Position numbers and translations under genes: made by a program. The notes beneath the pieces were generated by a model, which saw nothing but the letters and a program-made list of their open reading frames with translations, ran no database searches and was not told where the DNA came from. From Alloalcanivorax profundimaris (GTDB taxonomy: Bacteria; Pseudomonadota; Gammaproteobacteria; Pseudomonadales; Alcanivoracaceae), in contig NZ_JABJWH010000009.1 of assembly GCF_015265435.1 (NCBI RefSeq), forward strand, positions 1 through 64,000: 64,000 nucleotides of DNA, read 5' to 3'. Shown piece after piece: positions 36,998-44,571 of the stretch; the first letter of the stretch is position 1, and the number at the start of each line of letters is the position of its first letter.

Positions 36998-37017
36998 TTA
37001 CATAGCGCGCTATTTAA
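36998..37017. promoter_or_regulatory. Putative OhrR operator in front of ohrR
   Basis: A 20-bp palindrome with one mismatch (TTACATAGCG / CGCTATTTAA), 11 bp upstream of the ohrR ATG. It shares GCGCTATTTAA with the ohr upstream site. Confidence 0.6.
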
Positions 37018-37083
37018 TAGCAAGCAACAACCGAGACGATGGAAGCGGCCCGCTGCGGTTTCCATCGCTTTTCAGAAGCGGTT

Positions 37084-37899
37084 TCAGGCGCGATCCACCA
37101 GCCCGCCCCTCCCCCGCCAGCGGCCCGGTGTCATTCCAAAAACCTGGCCAAAGGCCTCGATGAAGGCGCTGGTGGTCTGGTAGCCGGATTCCAGGGCCAC
37201 CGTGGTCACCGGCAGGCCGGCGGCCAGGTGTTCCAGAGCGCGCAGCAGACGGGCGCGTTGACGCCAGGCCTGAAAGCCCAGCCCGGTTTCCCGGGGGAAC
37301 CGCCGCGACAGGGTGCGCGGCGACAGGCCGGCCCAGCTTGCCCACTCGGCCTGGCCGCGCCGGTCCGCCGGGTCGCGCAGCAGGGCGTCGGCGATGCGCG
37401 CCAGCCTTGGATCCCGGGGCATCACCAGCCCCAGAGGCGCGTTCGGCAGGCCGCGAATCTCGGCGGCGATCACCGCCACCAGTGGATCCCGCTCCGGCGC
37501 CCAGGACTGTTCGTCCCAGTCGGCCACGCGCTTCACCGCCTCCATAAGCAGACCGGACACACGCAGGATACAGGGTTCCGCCGGCAGCCCCTGGCACAGC
37601 GTTTCATTGATCAGCATGGCCCAGCCGTCGAACTGCCCGTGGGGGTCGATGCCGTGCTCCCGGCGGGGCGGAATCCAGATGGCATGCAGGGCGGGCACCG
37701 CCCAGCGGGTGTCGCCGGTGTGCACGGTCAACAGGCCCTCCGTGGCGCCGCACAGCTGCCCTTCCCGGTGCTGATGGACGCCGGCGGCGCGGGCCTCCCG
37801 GCTGGCCCGGGATTTGTCCCAGATGCGTGCGAGCAGCGGGCCCTGAAAGGCCGGGAAAGTGCCGCTGCCCCCGGTCGGGGGCATCCTGGTCCAGGTCAT
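37084..37899 (-). CDS. AraC-family transcriptional regulator with cupin-like sensor
   Basis: 271 aa. The N-terminal half resembles the AraC_binding cupin (VHQHREGQLCGATEGLLTVH, VPALHAIWIPPRREHGI). The C-terminal 100 residues carry two helix-turn-helix motifs (ASWAGLSPRTLSRRF and VALESGYQTTSAFIEAFGQV, followed by FGMTPGRWR). It is divergent from the two small plus-strand genes that begin at 38021, which are possible targets. The ligand is unknown. Confidence 0.88.
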   Translation of the reverse strand: MTWTRMPPTGGSGTFPAFQGPLLARIWDKSRASREARAAGVHQHREGQLCGATEGLLTVHTGDTRWAVPALHAIWIPPRREHGIDPHGQFDGWAMLINETLCQGLPAEPCILRVSGLLMEAVKRVADWDEQSWAPERDPLVAVIAAEIRGLPNAPLGLVMPRDPRLARIADALLRDPADRRGQAEWASWAGLSPRTLSRRFPRETGLGFQAWRQRARLLRALEHLAAGLPVTTVALESGYQTTSAFIEAFGQVFGMTPGRWRGRGGLVDRA

Positions 37900-38020
37900 A
37901 TTGGCGTAGTTCCGATATTGAATGGCCCTTATACGGTATTTCAGTCAGACCCTCGACGCTAATCTGGATCGCACCCTGATTCCCGGCCCCGACTCAAGGA
38001 ACCGACTCAAGGAACCAACT

Positions 38021-38305
38021 ATGCGAGCCAACGACATTCTTCCCGATCAACAAAACAGCCTGAAGCGGAACGGCACGGTGATCCGCAAGGGCTCCGTGGG
38101 CGCCTTCCTGGCCAACGCCCGACTGTGGCTGGAGCCGGATACCGAGCCTGACCAGCGGCGCCGGGCGGAACATGATCTGCGCGAGTTGCTGCCGGCACTG
38201 CGGGCTCTGGGCCTGTTCGAGCTTCTCGAGGTACGCGATCCGGCCCTGCGGGCCTGGCTGGACGCCGCCGACACCGACCGGGAGGCGGGCCATGCATCCG
38301 AGTGA
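38021..38305 (+). CDS. Small hypothetical protein, first of an overlapping pair
   Basis: 94 aa from the ATG at 38021 behind AAGGA; an in-frame ATG at 37922 is less likely. It is soluble and charged, with helix-rich segments (AFLANARLWLE, ELLPALRALGLFELLEV). No recognised domain. Its last 14 nt overlap the start of the next gene, indicating translational coupling. Confidence 0.6.
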   Translation: MRANDILPDQQNSLKRNGTVIRKGSVGAFLANARLWLEPDTEPDQRRRAEHDLRELLPALRALGLFELLEVRDPALRAWLDAADTDREAGHASE

Positions 38306-38702
38306 CTTTCAGGTCCACGACGTGGCCGACTTTCCGCTGGTGCGTTTGATGCCCGAGGGGCTGCCGGAGGGCTACGCGGTGCAATGGGAGGCGGAGATGG
38401 AGACCCTGATCGGGCAGCCCGATCCGTTCGTGATGGTGGTCGCCGCCATCGAGGGCGAACACCGGGAAGCCCATGAGGACCGTAAACGCCGCACCCTGTG
38501 GATGAAGCGCAACCGGGACACCCTGGCGCGCCGTTGCCGGGGCATGGTGGCGGTGGAGCCGGACACCACCAAACGAACGATGATGCGGGCACAGAGCGCG
38601 GCCCTGGCGGGCCTGTTCAAAGTGCCGCTACGGATCGTGGCCACCGCCGAGGAAGCGGACCGGCTGGCGCGGGCCTTCCTCGACGGCGCGGACGACGATT
38701 AG
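38292..38702 (+). CDS. Small hypothetical protein, second of an overlapping pair
   Basis: 136 aa from an ATG behind GGAGG, overlapping the preceding gene by 14 nt. The layout alternates strand and helix: FPLVRLMPEGLPEGYA, PFVMVVAAIEGEHREAHEDR, CRGMVAVEPDTTKRTMM, VPLRIVATAEEADRLARAFL. This hints at a small alpha/beta fold of the STAS or SpoIIAA type, but no signature residue confirms it. The 3' end overlaps the convergent thiolase gene by 4 nt. Function unknown. Confidence 0.62.
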   Translation: MHPSDFQVHDVADFPLVRLMPEGLPEGYAVQWEAEMETLIGQPDPFVMVVAAIEGEHREAHEDRKRRTLWMKRNRDTLARRCRGMVAVEPDTTKRTMMRAQSAALAGLFKVPLRIVATAEEADRLARAFLDGADDD

Positions 38703-39904
38703 CGCTGGCGTTCGATCAGCATGGCGACGCCCTGCCCCACGCCGATGCACAGGCTGACCAGGGCGTAGCGGCCGTCGATGCGCTCCAGCTGACGCAGGGC
38801 GGTGAGCGCCAGGCGGGTGCCGGAAGCGCCCAGGGGGTGGCCCACGGCGATGGCGCCGCCGTTGGGGTTGAGGCGCTCGTCGTCGCCTTCCAGGCCGAGC
38901 TGTTTGCAGCAGCCCAGCACCTGGGCGGCGAAGGCCTCGTTGATTTCGATCACGTCCATGTCCGCCAGGGTCAGGCCGGCGCGGTCCAGCACCTTGCGGC
39001 AGGCGCCCACCGGGCCCAGGCCCATGATGCGCGGCGGCACGCCGGCCACGCCGCCGGCGATGATGCGGGCGCGCGGGGCGATGCCGGCTTTCTCGCCGGC
39101 GGCGCGGGAGCCGATGATCAGGGCGCCGGCGCCGTCGTTGACGCCGGAGGCGTTACCGGCGGTGATCACGCCGCCTTCCACGATGGCGGGCAGTTTGGCC
39201 AGCTTTTCCACATCGGTGCCCGGGCGCGGGTGCTCGTCCTCGGTAACGCTGAGCGGCGGCTTCTTGCGGCCCTGGGGCACTTCCACGGCCTGCAGCTCGG
39301 CGGCGAAGAAACCGTCGGCGCGGGCCGCTTCGTAACGGCGCTGGGACTGGGCGGCGTAGGCGTCCGCCTGCTCGCGGCTGATGCCCAGCTCGGCGGCCAC
39401 GTTCTGGGCGGTTTCCGGCATGGTGTCGCGGCCGAACTGCTGCTCGATGCGCGGGTTGGGAAAGCGGGCGCCGATGGTGCTGTCGTACATGGGCATGTTG
39501 CGGCTGTAGGGGGATTCCGCCTTGGCCATGACGAAGGGCGCGCGGCTCATGGACTCGGCGCCGGCGGCGATCACCAGCTCGCCTTCGTCCACGGTGACCA
39601 TGCGCGCCGCGTCCAGGGTGGCGGCCAGGCCGCTGCCACAGAGCCGGTTGACGGTGAGGCCGGCCACGGTTTCCGGCAGGCCGGCCAGCAGGCCGGCGTG
39701 GCGGGCCAGGTTGCGGGCGTCCTCGCCGGCCTGGTTGGTGTTGCCGGCCACCAGGTCCTCGAAGTCTTCCGGCGCGAACGGGTTGCGCGCGATCAAGGCT
39801 CGGATCACGCCGGCCAGCAGGTCGTCGGGGCGTACCGGGGCCAGGGCGCCGGCGTGGCGACCGAAGGGCGTGCGCAGGCCGTCATAGATGTAGGCGTCGA
39901 GCAT
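38699..39904 (-). CDS. Acetyl-CoA C-acyltransferase (thiolase)
   Basis: Cleaves 3-oxoacyl-CoA with CoA to give acetyl-CoA and a shortened acyl-CoA. I use the ATG at 39904 with CAGGAA upstream (401 aa); the longer frame would translate the inverted repeat array. Motifs: VNRLCGSGL with nucleophile Cys89, INEAFAAQVLG, GGAIAVGHPLGASGTR with the catalytic His, and SLCIGVGQG with the second Cys. The GRHAGALAPVRPDDL start resembles 3-oxoadipyl-CoA-type thiolases, so the substrate may be a dicarboxyl-CoA. It is divergent from the acyl-CoA dehydrogenase at 40172. Confidence 0.92.
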   Translation of the reverse strand: MLDAYIYDGLRTPFGRHAGALAPVRPDDLLAGVIRALIARNPFAPEDFEDLVAGNTNQAGEDARNLARHAGLLAGLPETVAGLTVNRLCGSGLAATLDAARMVTVDEGELVIAAGAESMSRAPFVMAKAESPYSRNMPMYDSTIGARFPNPRIEQQFGRDTMPETAQNVAAELGISREQADAYAAQSQRRYEAARADGFFAAELQAVEVPQGRKKPPLSVTEDEHPRPGTDVEKLAKLPAIVEGGVITAGNASGVNDGAGALIIGSRAAGEKAGIAPRARIIAGGVAGVPPRIMGLGPVGACRKVLDRAGLTLADMDVIEINEAFAAQVLGCCKQLGLEGDDERLNPNGGAIAVGHPLGASGTRLALTALRQLERIDGRYALVSLCIGVGQGVAMLIERQR

Positions 39905-39916
39905 TGAAATTCCTGA

Positions 39917-40014
39917 GTTGAAAGTGAAAAGTTGAAAGTTAAAAGGACGGCCCGGCCGGCACGCAGCCCGACCGCGCTTTCCACTTTTAACTTTCAACTT
40001 TCAACTTTTAACTG
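39917..40014. repeat. Inverted array of TTTCAACT-like words
   Basis: The left arm 39917-39945 reads as repeated GTTGAAAGT/AAAAG words; the right arm 39983-40014 is its inverted counterpart (CTTTTAACTTTCAACTTTC and so on). The two are separated by a GC-rich 37-bp loop. The arms can pair over about 28 bp, and the structure sits between divergent genes. Confidence 0.7.
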
Positions 40015-40171
40015 CGCCGCCAGGCGCTTTAGTCCGCATAGCGGAACATTATTCCAAAACTTGACGGAGAGAATAGGTCGTGACAGAGTGCGATGCAAGC
40101 CGCCGGCGACCCACCAGTCACTCTTCCAGGCGGTCCGACTTCCAGATTAACCAATAAGACAGAAGAGCCCC

Positions 40172-41323
40172 ATGATTCGCGACCAGGAAGTGCTCAACCA
40201 GCTCGTCGACACCATCGGCCGTTTCGTGCGCGACCGCCTGATTCCGGCGGAGCAGACCGTGGCGGAAAACGATGCCATTCCCGAGGATATCGCCAGCGAA
40301 ATGAAGGAAATGGGCCTGTTCGGCCTGTCCATTCCGGAAGAGTACGGCGGCCTCGGCCTGACCATGGAAGAGGAGGCCCTGGTGGCCTTCGAGATCGGCC
40401 ACACCTCGCCGGCGTTCCGCTCCCTGTTCGGCACCAACAACGGCATCGGCGCCCAGGGCATCCTGATCGACGGCACCGAGGAACAGAAGCGCAAGTACGT
40501 GCCCAAGCTGGCCACCGGCGAAGTGATCGGTTCCTTCTGTCTCACCGAGCCCGACGTGGGCTCCGACGCCGCCAGCCTGAAAACCCGGGCCGACAAGGAC
40601 GGCGACCATTACGTGCTGAACGGCACCAAGCGCTACATCACCAACGGCCCGGAAGCCGGCCTGTACACGGTGATGGCGCGCACCGATCCGGACAACAAGG
40701 GCGCCGGCGGCATCACCGCCTTTATCGTGGAAGGCGACACCCCGGGCCTGATCCGTGGCAAGCCGGACGTGAAGATGGGCCAGAAAGGCGCCCACGTTTG
40801 CGACATCACCTTCGATAACTGCCGGGTGCCCGCCGAGAACATCATCGGTGGCAAGGAAGGCCAGGGTTTCAAAACCGCCATGAAGGTACTGGACCGGGGC
40901 CGTCTGCACATCTCGGCGGTGTGCGTGGGCGTCGCCGAGCGCCTGATCGAGGACGCGCTCAAGTACGCCATGGAACGCAAGCAGTTCGGCCAGCCCCTGG
41001 CCGACCACCAGCTGATCCAGGCGATGCTGGCCGATTCCCGCGCCGAGGCCTTCGCCGGCCGTTCCATGGTGCTGGAAGCGGCGCGCAGCAAGGACGCCGG
41101 TAAGAACGTCAGCCTCGACGCCTCCTGCTGCAAGCTGTTCTGCGCGGAAATGGTGGGCCGGGTGGCCGACCGGGCGGTGCAGATCCACGGCGGCGCCGGC
41201 TACATGGCCGAGTACGCGGTGGAACGTTTCTACCGGGACGTGCGTCTGTTCCGGATTTACGAGGGCACCACCCAGATCCAGCAGATCGTGATCGCTCGCG
41301 GCATGGTCCGCGACGCGCAGTAG
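40172..41323 (+). CDS. Acyl-CoA dehydrogenase
   Basis: FAD enzyme for the first step of beta-oxidation. 383 aa with the usual order: alpha-helical N-domain, CLTEPDVGSDAASLKTRA and YITNGPEAGLYTVMART in the beta-domain, then RKQFGQPLADHQLIQ and the C-terminal IYEGTTQIQQIVIAR, where Glu364 is the expected catalytic base. A GAAGAG ribosome site precedes the ATG. The EGT-type base places it with single-gene short/medium-chain enzymes, unlike the pair at 53-55.6 kb. Divergent from the thiolase gene. Confidence 0.93.
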   Translation: MIRDQEVLNQLVDTIGRFVRDRLIPAEQTVAENDAIPEDIASEMKEMGLFGLSIPEEYGGLGLTMEEEALVAFEIGHTSPAFRSLFGTNNGIGAQGILIDGTEEQKRKYVPKLATGEVIGSFCLTEPDVGSDAASLKTRADKDGDHYVLNGTKRYITNGPEAGLYTVMARTDPDNKGAGGITAFIVEGDTPGLIRGKPDVKMGQKGAHVCDITFDNCRVPAENIIGGKEGQGFKTAMKVLDRGRLHISAVCVGVAERLIEDALKYAMERKQFGQPLADHQLIQAMLADSRAEAFAGRSMVLEAARSKDAGKNVSLDASCCKLFCAEMVGRVADRAVQIHGGAGYMAEYAVERFYRDVRLFRIYEGTTQIQQIVIARGMVRDAQ

Positions 41324-41349
41324 GCCGCTGCAAGCTTGCAGTTTGAGCC

Positions 41350-41475
41350 GACCGCTATCGCGACTGAAGCGGAGTGCCGCCCAGTCGCTCCTACGAACTC
41401 CCCGTAGGAGCGAATTCAGTCGCGAAGCGGTCGCGCCCAACACCAGGGTGGATCGCGGCTAAAGCCGCTCCTACA
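41350..41475. repeat. Cluster of REP-like palindromes
   Basis: Several inverted units of the form CGCTCCTACG / CGTAGGAGCG and TCGCGGCTAAAGCCGCTCCT lie head to head after the acyl-CoA dehydrogenase gene. They may act as a transcription or mRNA-end barrier. Confidence 0.65.
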
Positions 41476-41476
41476 G

Positions 41477-41507
41477 CTGTTCACTGTTCACTTTTAACTG
41501 TTCACTG
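41477..41507. repeat. Direct GTTCACTG-type repeat array
   Basis: CTGTTCACTGTTCAC, then TTTTAACTGTTCACTG: a run of 7-8 nt words related to the arrays at 39917 and 52829. Confidence 0.6.
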
Positions 41508-41567
41508 CTCCACGCCCCCCCTACCCCAGCCAATTTATACAATGCCCCGCCCATACCGGACGGTATG

Positions 41568-42596
41568 CTAGACCGCGATGTGGTAGAGGCGCCCGTCGCG
41601 TTCCTCGCGGCGTACCCGGCCGAGGGCGTGCAGGCAGTTCAGGTGGGCGATGCTCTCGCCCATGGCGAACATCAGCTGGTGGCTGTCCAGCTCGCGTTTG
41701 AACAGCACCGGCAGCAGATCGAAGGCGGTCAGCGGCCGTTCGGCGCAGGCGTCCCGGGCGGCATCGAGTTGTTCGTCGTGGTGGGCGCACAGATCGTCGA
41801 TGCGCTCGTGCAGACCACGGAACGGCAGACCGTGGGCCGGCAGCACCAGGGTGTCCCGCGGCAGCGCCGCGCGCAGGGCGCGCAGGGAGTCGACAAAGTC
41901 GGTGACCGGATCGTCGTCGGGCTCGTGGGCGCGCACCGTGAGGTTGCTGGAAATGGTGGGCAACACCTGGTCGCCGCTGATCAGCAACCGGTCCCGCTCC
42001 CGGTACAAGCAGGCGTGCTCCGGGGCATGACCCCGGCCGATGTGCACCCGCCAGGTGTCGCCGTTGATGGACACGGCGTCGCCTTCGGCGATGATCTCCG
42101 GCGCCGGCGGCAGCTCCGGCATCACCTTGCGGTAGCTGTTGCCACGACCGGCCAGGGTGTCCAGGGCGTCACCGCCCAGACCGTGGCGGCCGAACAGGCG
42201 TCGGAAGCCCTCCGCCACGGCCTCGTCGCTGGCGGTTTGCAGGCGATGGGTAAGCGCCCACTCGCCCTCGGTCATCCACACCGGGGCCTGGAAATGGCCG
42301 GCCAGCCAGGCGGCCTGACCGATGTGATCCGGATGGTAATGGGTCACCAGGATGCGGCGGATCGGGCGTCCGTCCAGGGCGCTGTCGAAGGCGGCGCGCC
42401 ACAGTTCCCGGGTGGCGCGGGAACCGAAACCGGTGTCCACCAGGGTCCAGCCGTCACCGTCCTCGAGCAGCCACAGGTTGATGTGGTCGAGGGAAAACGG
42501 CAGCGGAAAATGCAGCCAGTGGACGCCCGGCGCCACCTGGATGCGGTGGCCGGACGCCGGCGGCTCGGTGAAAGGATATTGAAGCGCTGAGCTCAT
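41568..42596 (-). CDS. MBL-fold metallo-hydrolase
   Basis: 342 aa. It has the metal-binding THYHPDHIG motif (His86, His88, Asp90, His91), an upstream TLVDTGFGS and a later GRGHAPEHACLY, the second His-bearing motif, plus a C-terminal winged-helix-like tail as in LACTB2-type hydrolases. The reaction could be thioester or phosphodiester hydrolysis; the sequence does not decide. Divergent from the quinone-oxidoreductase-like gene, with 104 bp between starts. Confidence 0.85.
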   Translation of the reverse strand: MSSALQYPFTEPPASGHRIQVAPGVHWLHFPLPFSLDHINLWLLEDGDGWTLVDTGFGSRATRELWRAAFDSALDGRPIRRILVTHYHPDHIGQAAWLAGHFQAPVWMTEGEWALTHRLQTASDEAVAEGFRRLFGRHGLGGDALDTLAGRGNSYRKVMPELPPAPEIIAEGDAVSINGDTWRVHIGRGHAPEHACLYRERDRLLISGDQVLPTISSNLTVRAHEPDDDPVTDFVDSLRALRAALPRDTLVLPAHGLPFRGLHERIDDLCAHHDEQLDAARDACAERPLTAFDLLPVLFKRELDSHQLMFAMGESIAHLNCLHALGRVRREERDGRLYHIAV

Positions 42597-42700
42597 ACCG
42601 GGACACTCTTTCTGGGCGCGCGCCCGGCGATCCCGGCGCGCGCGACAACATGAACTTGACCGGGGCGGCGAGGCCGCCCGGTTTGGCAGGGAGAAACACC

Positions 42701-43666
42701 ATGCAAGCGTGGCGTATTCAGGACGACCACACTCTCAAACTGGACGACGCCGAGGCGCCGGAACCCGGCACCGGCCAGGTGCGCATCGCGGTGCGCGCGG
42801 TGGGCGTGAACCGCGCCGACATCATGCAGACCCAGGGCCTGTACCCGGCGCCCCCGGGCTTCGACAACAGCGTGCCGGGGCTGGAATACGCCGGCGTCAT
42901 CGACGCCGTGGGCGACGGCGTCATGGGCCGGAAAGTGGGCGATCGGGTGATGGGTCTGATCCCCAGCGCCGCCTACTCCGAGCAACTGGTGGTCCATGAG
43001 CGCGAGACGCTGACGCTGCCCGACGAACTGGACTTCGCCACCGGCGCCACCATCCCCGAGGCCTTTCTCACCGCCTACCGGGGCCTGTTCCTGGAAGGCG
43101 GCCTGCAGCCCGGCCAATGGTGCCTGATCCGCCCGGCCACCGCCGGCGTCGGCCTGGCCGCCACCCAGCTGGCCAGCACCCTGGGCGCCCGCCCGATCGG
43201 CTCCAGCCGCGACCTGGACAACCTGGCCACGGCCCGGGAGATGGGCCTTCTGGAAGGCGTGGTGGAGGACGACACCCTCCCCGAGCGCATCCAGGCGCTC
43301 ACCGGCGACGGCGTGGCGGTAATCCTGGACATGGTGGGCCCGGACTGGAAAACCGTGCTCAAGGGCCTGCGCGTGGAAGGCAAGCTGGTGATGCTGAGCG
43401 CCCTGGCCGGCGCCACCACCGAGCTGAATCTGCGCGCCCTGATCGCGCGCCGGCCGACCATGATGGCCATGACCATGCGCAGCCAGCCCCTGGAAAAACG
43501 CATCGCCATCGCCGAGGTGTTCAACGACCGGCTGGCGCCGCTGTTCGCCACCGGCCGGCTCAAGCCCCTGCCCCTGGTGTCCTTCCCGTTCAGCGACGCG
43601 CCGGCGGCGCACACGCACATGGTGGAGGACAACTTCAGCGGTAAGCGGGTGCTTGTTAACGACTAG
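42701..43666 (+). CDS. Zinc-independent medium-chain quinone oxidoreductase-like protein
   Basis: 321 aa from the ATG at 42701 behind GGCAGGGAG. GroES-like N-domain (RAVGVNRADIMQTQGLYPAP, GLEYAGVIDAVG) and Rossmann domain (PATAGVGLAATQLASTLGA). Zinc ligands of alcohol dehydrogenases are absent, as in QOR/PIG3-type enzymes that use NADPH to reduce quinones or enals. Substrate not predictable. Confidence 0.88.
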   Translation: MQAWRIQDDHTLKLDDAEAPEPGTGQVRIAVRAVGVNRADIMQTQGLYPAPPGFDNSVPGLEYAGVIDAVGDGVMGRKVGDRVMGLIPSAAYSEQLVVHERETLTLPDELDFATGATIPEAFLTAYRGLFLEGGLQPGQWCLIRPATAGVGLAATQLASTLGARPIGSSRDLDNLATAREMGLLEGVVEDDTLPERIQALTGDGVAVILDMVGPDWKTVLKGLRVEGKLVMLSALAGATTELNLRALIARRPTMMAMTMRSQPLEKRIAIAEVFNDRLAPLFATGRLKPLPLVSFPFSDAPAAHTHMVEDNFSGKRVLVND

Positions 43667-43724
43667 CGTGGGCCGCGCAGGAGCGTTCACGGTGACATGG
43701 GCAGCAGCTTGGGCGCGCGAGGCA

Positions 43725-43744
43725 TCGCGGCCGGAGCCGCTCCT
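43725..43744. repeat. REP-like unit identical to the one inside zipA
   Basis: Twenty nucleotides identical to 4501-4520, in the gap before the class II aldolase gene. Confidence 0.6.
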
Positions 43745-43815
43745 TCGGATAGCCATAGGTTCAATACTGTTGTTATATTTATGAAACACTATTTCACAAC
43801 AAATGAGGTGCCGCA

Positions 43816-44571
43816 ATGACCGAAGCAACCGCTCGCCAGAGCACCATGAGTCAGGGAGAGTGGGAAGTCCGCAAGGACCTGGCCGCCGCCTACCGGCTGG
43901 TGGCCCTGTACGGCTGGGAGGACCTGGTGTTCACCCACCTGTCCGCCCGCGTGCCCGGCCCGGAGCATCACTTTCTGATCAACCCCTACGGCTGGCTGTT
44001 CGACGAGATCACCGCCTCTTCCCTGGTGAAGGTGGACCAGGATGGCGAGATCGTGGAAGGCGGCGCCACCAACCGGGTCAACCCGGCCGGCTTCACCATC
44101 CACAGCGCCGTGCACATGGCCCGCGAGGAAGCCGGCGCGGTGCTGCACCTGCATGCCCCGGACGGAGTGGCGGTGAGTGCCCACAAGGACGGCCTGCTGC
44201 CGCTCAGCCAGACCGCCATGCTGTGTCTACAGCACATCGCCTTCCACGACTATGAAGGCGTGGCCCTGAACCTGGATGAGCGCGAGCGGCTGACCCGGGA
44301 TCTGGGCGACAAGAACATGATGCTGCTGCGCAACCACGGCACCCTGAGCGTGGGCCGCGACGTGGGCGAGGCCTTCACCTACATGTACTTCCTGATGAAG
44401 GCCGCGGAGATCCAGGTGCGCACGCTCAACCAGGGCGAGCCCTACCTGCCTTCCCAGGCGGCCATCGACACCACCGCCGAACAGTCCCAGCAGCTGGGCA
44501 TGGCCAGCAAGCTCACCTGGCCGGCGCTGCTGCGCAAGCTGGAGCGCATGGGCAGCGACTACGCCAGTTGA
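43816..44571 (+). CDS. Class II aldolase/adducin family protein
   Basis: 251 aa, cytosolic. VFTHLSARVPG, INPYGWLFDEI, VLHLHAPDGVAVSA (metal-binding His pair) and LRNHGTLSVG (third His) define the family. Members cleave or epimerise phosphosugars, but adducin-like bacterial proteins of this type often have no known substrate. A TGAAA-CACTA-TTTCA inverted repeat at 43782-43796, just upstream, is a possible operator. The 3' end overlaps the convergent PepSY gene by 13 nt. Confidence 0.85.
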   Translation: MTEATARQSTMSQGEWEVRKDLAAAYRLVALYGWEDLVFTHLSARVPGPEHHFLINPYGWLFDEITASSLVKVDQDGEIVEGGATNRVNPAGFTIHSAVHMAREEAGAVLHLHAPDGVAVSAHKDGLLPLSQTAMLCLQHIAFHDYEGVALNLDERERLTRDLGDKNMMLLRNHGTLSVGRDVGEAFTYMYFLMKAAEIQVRTLNQGEPYLPSQAAIDTTAEQSQQLGMASKLTWPALLRKLERMGSDYAS

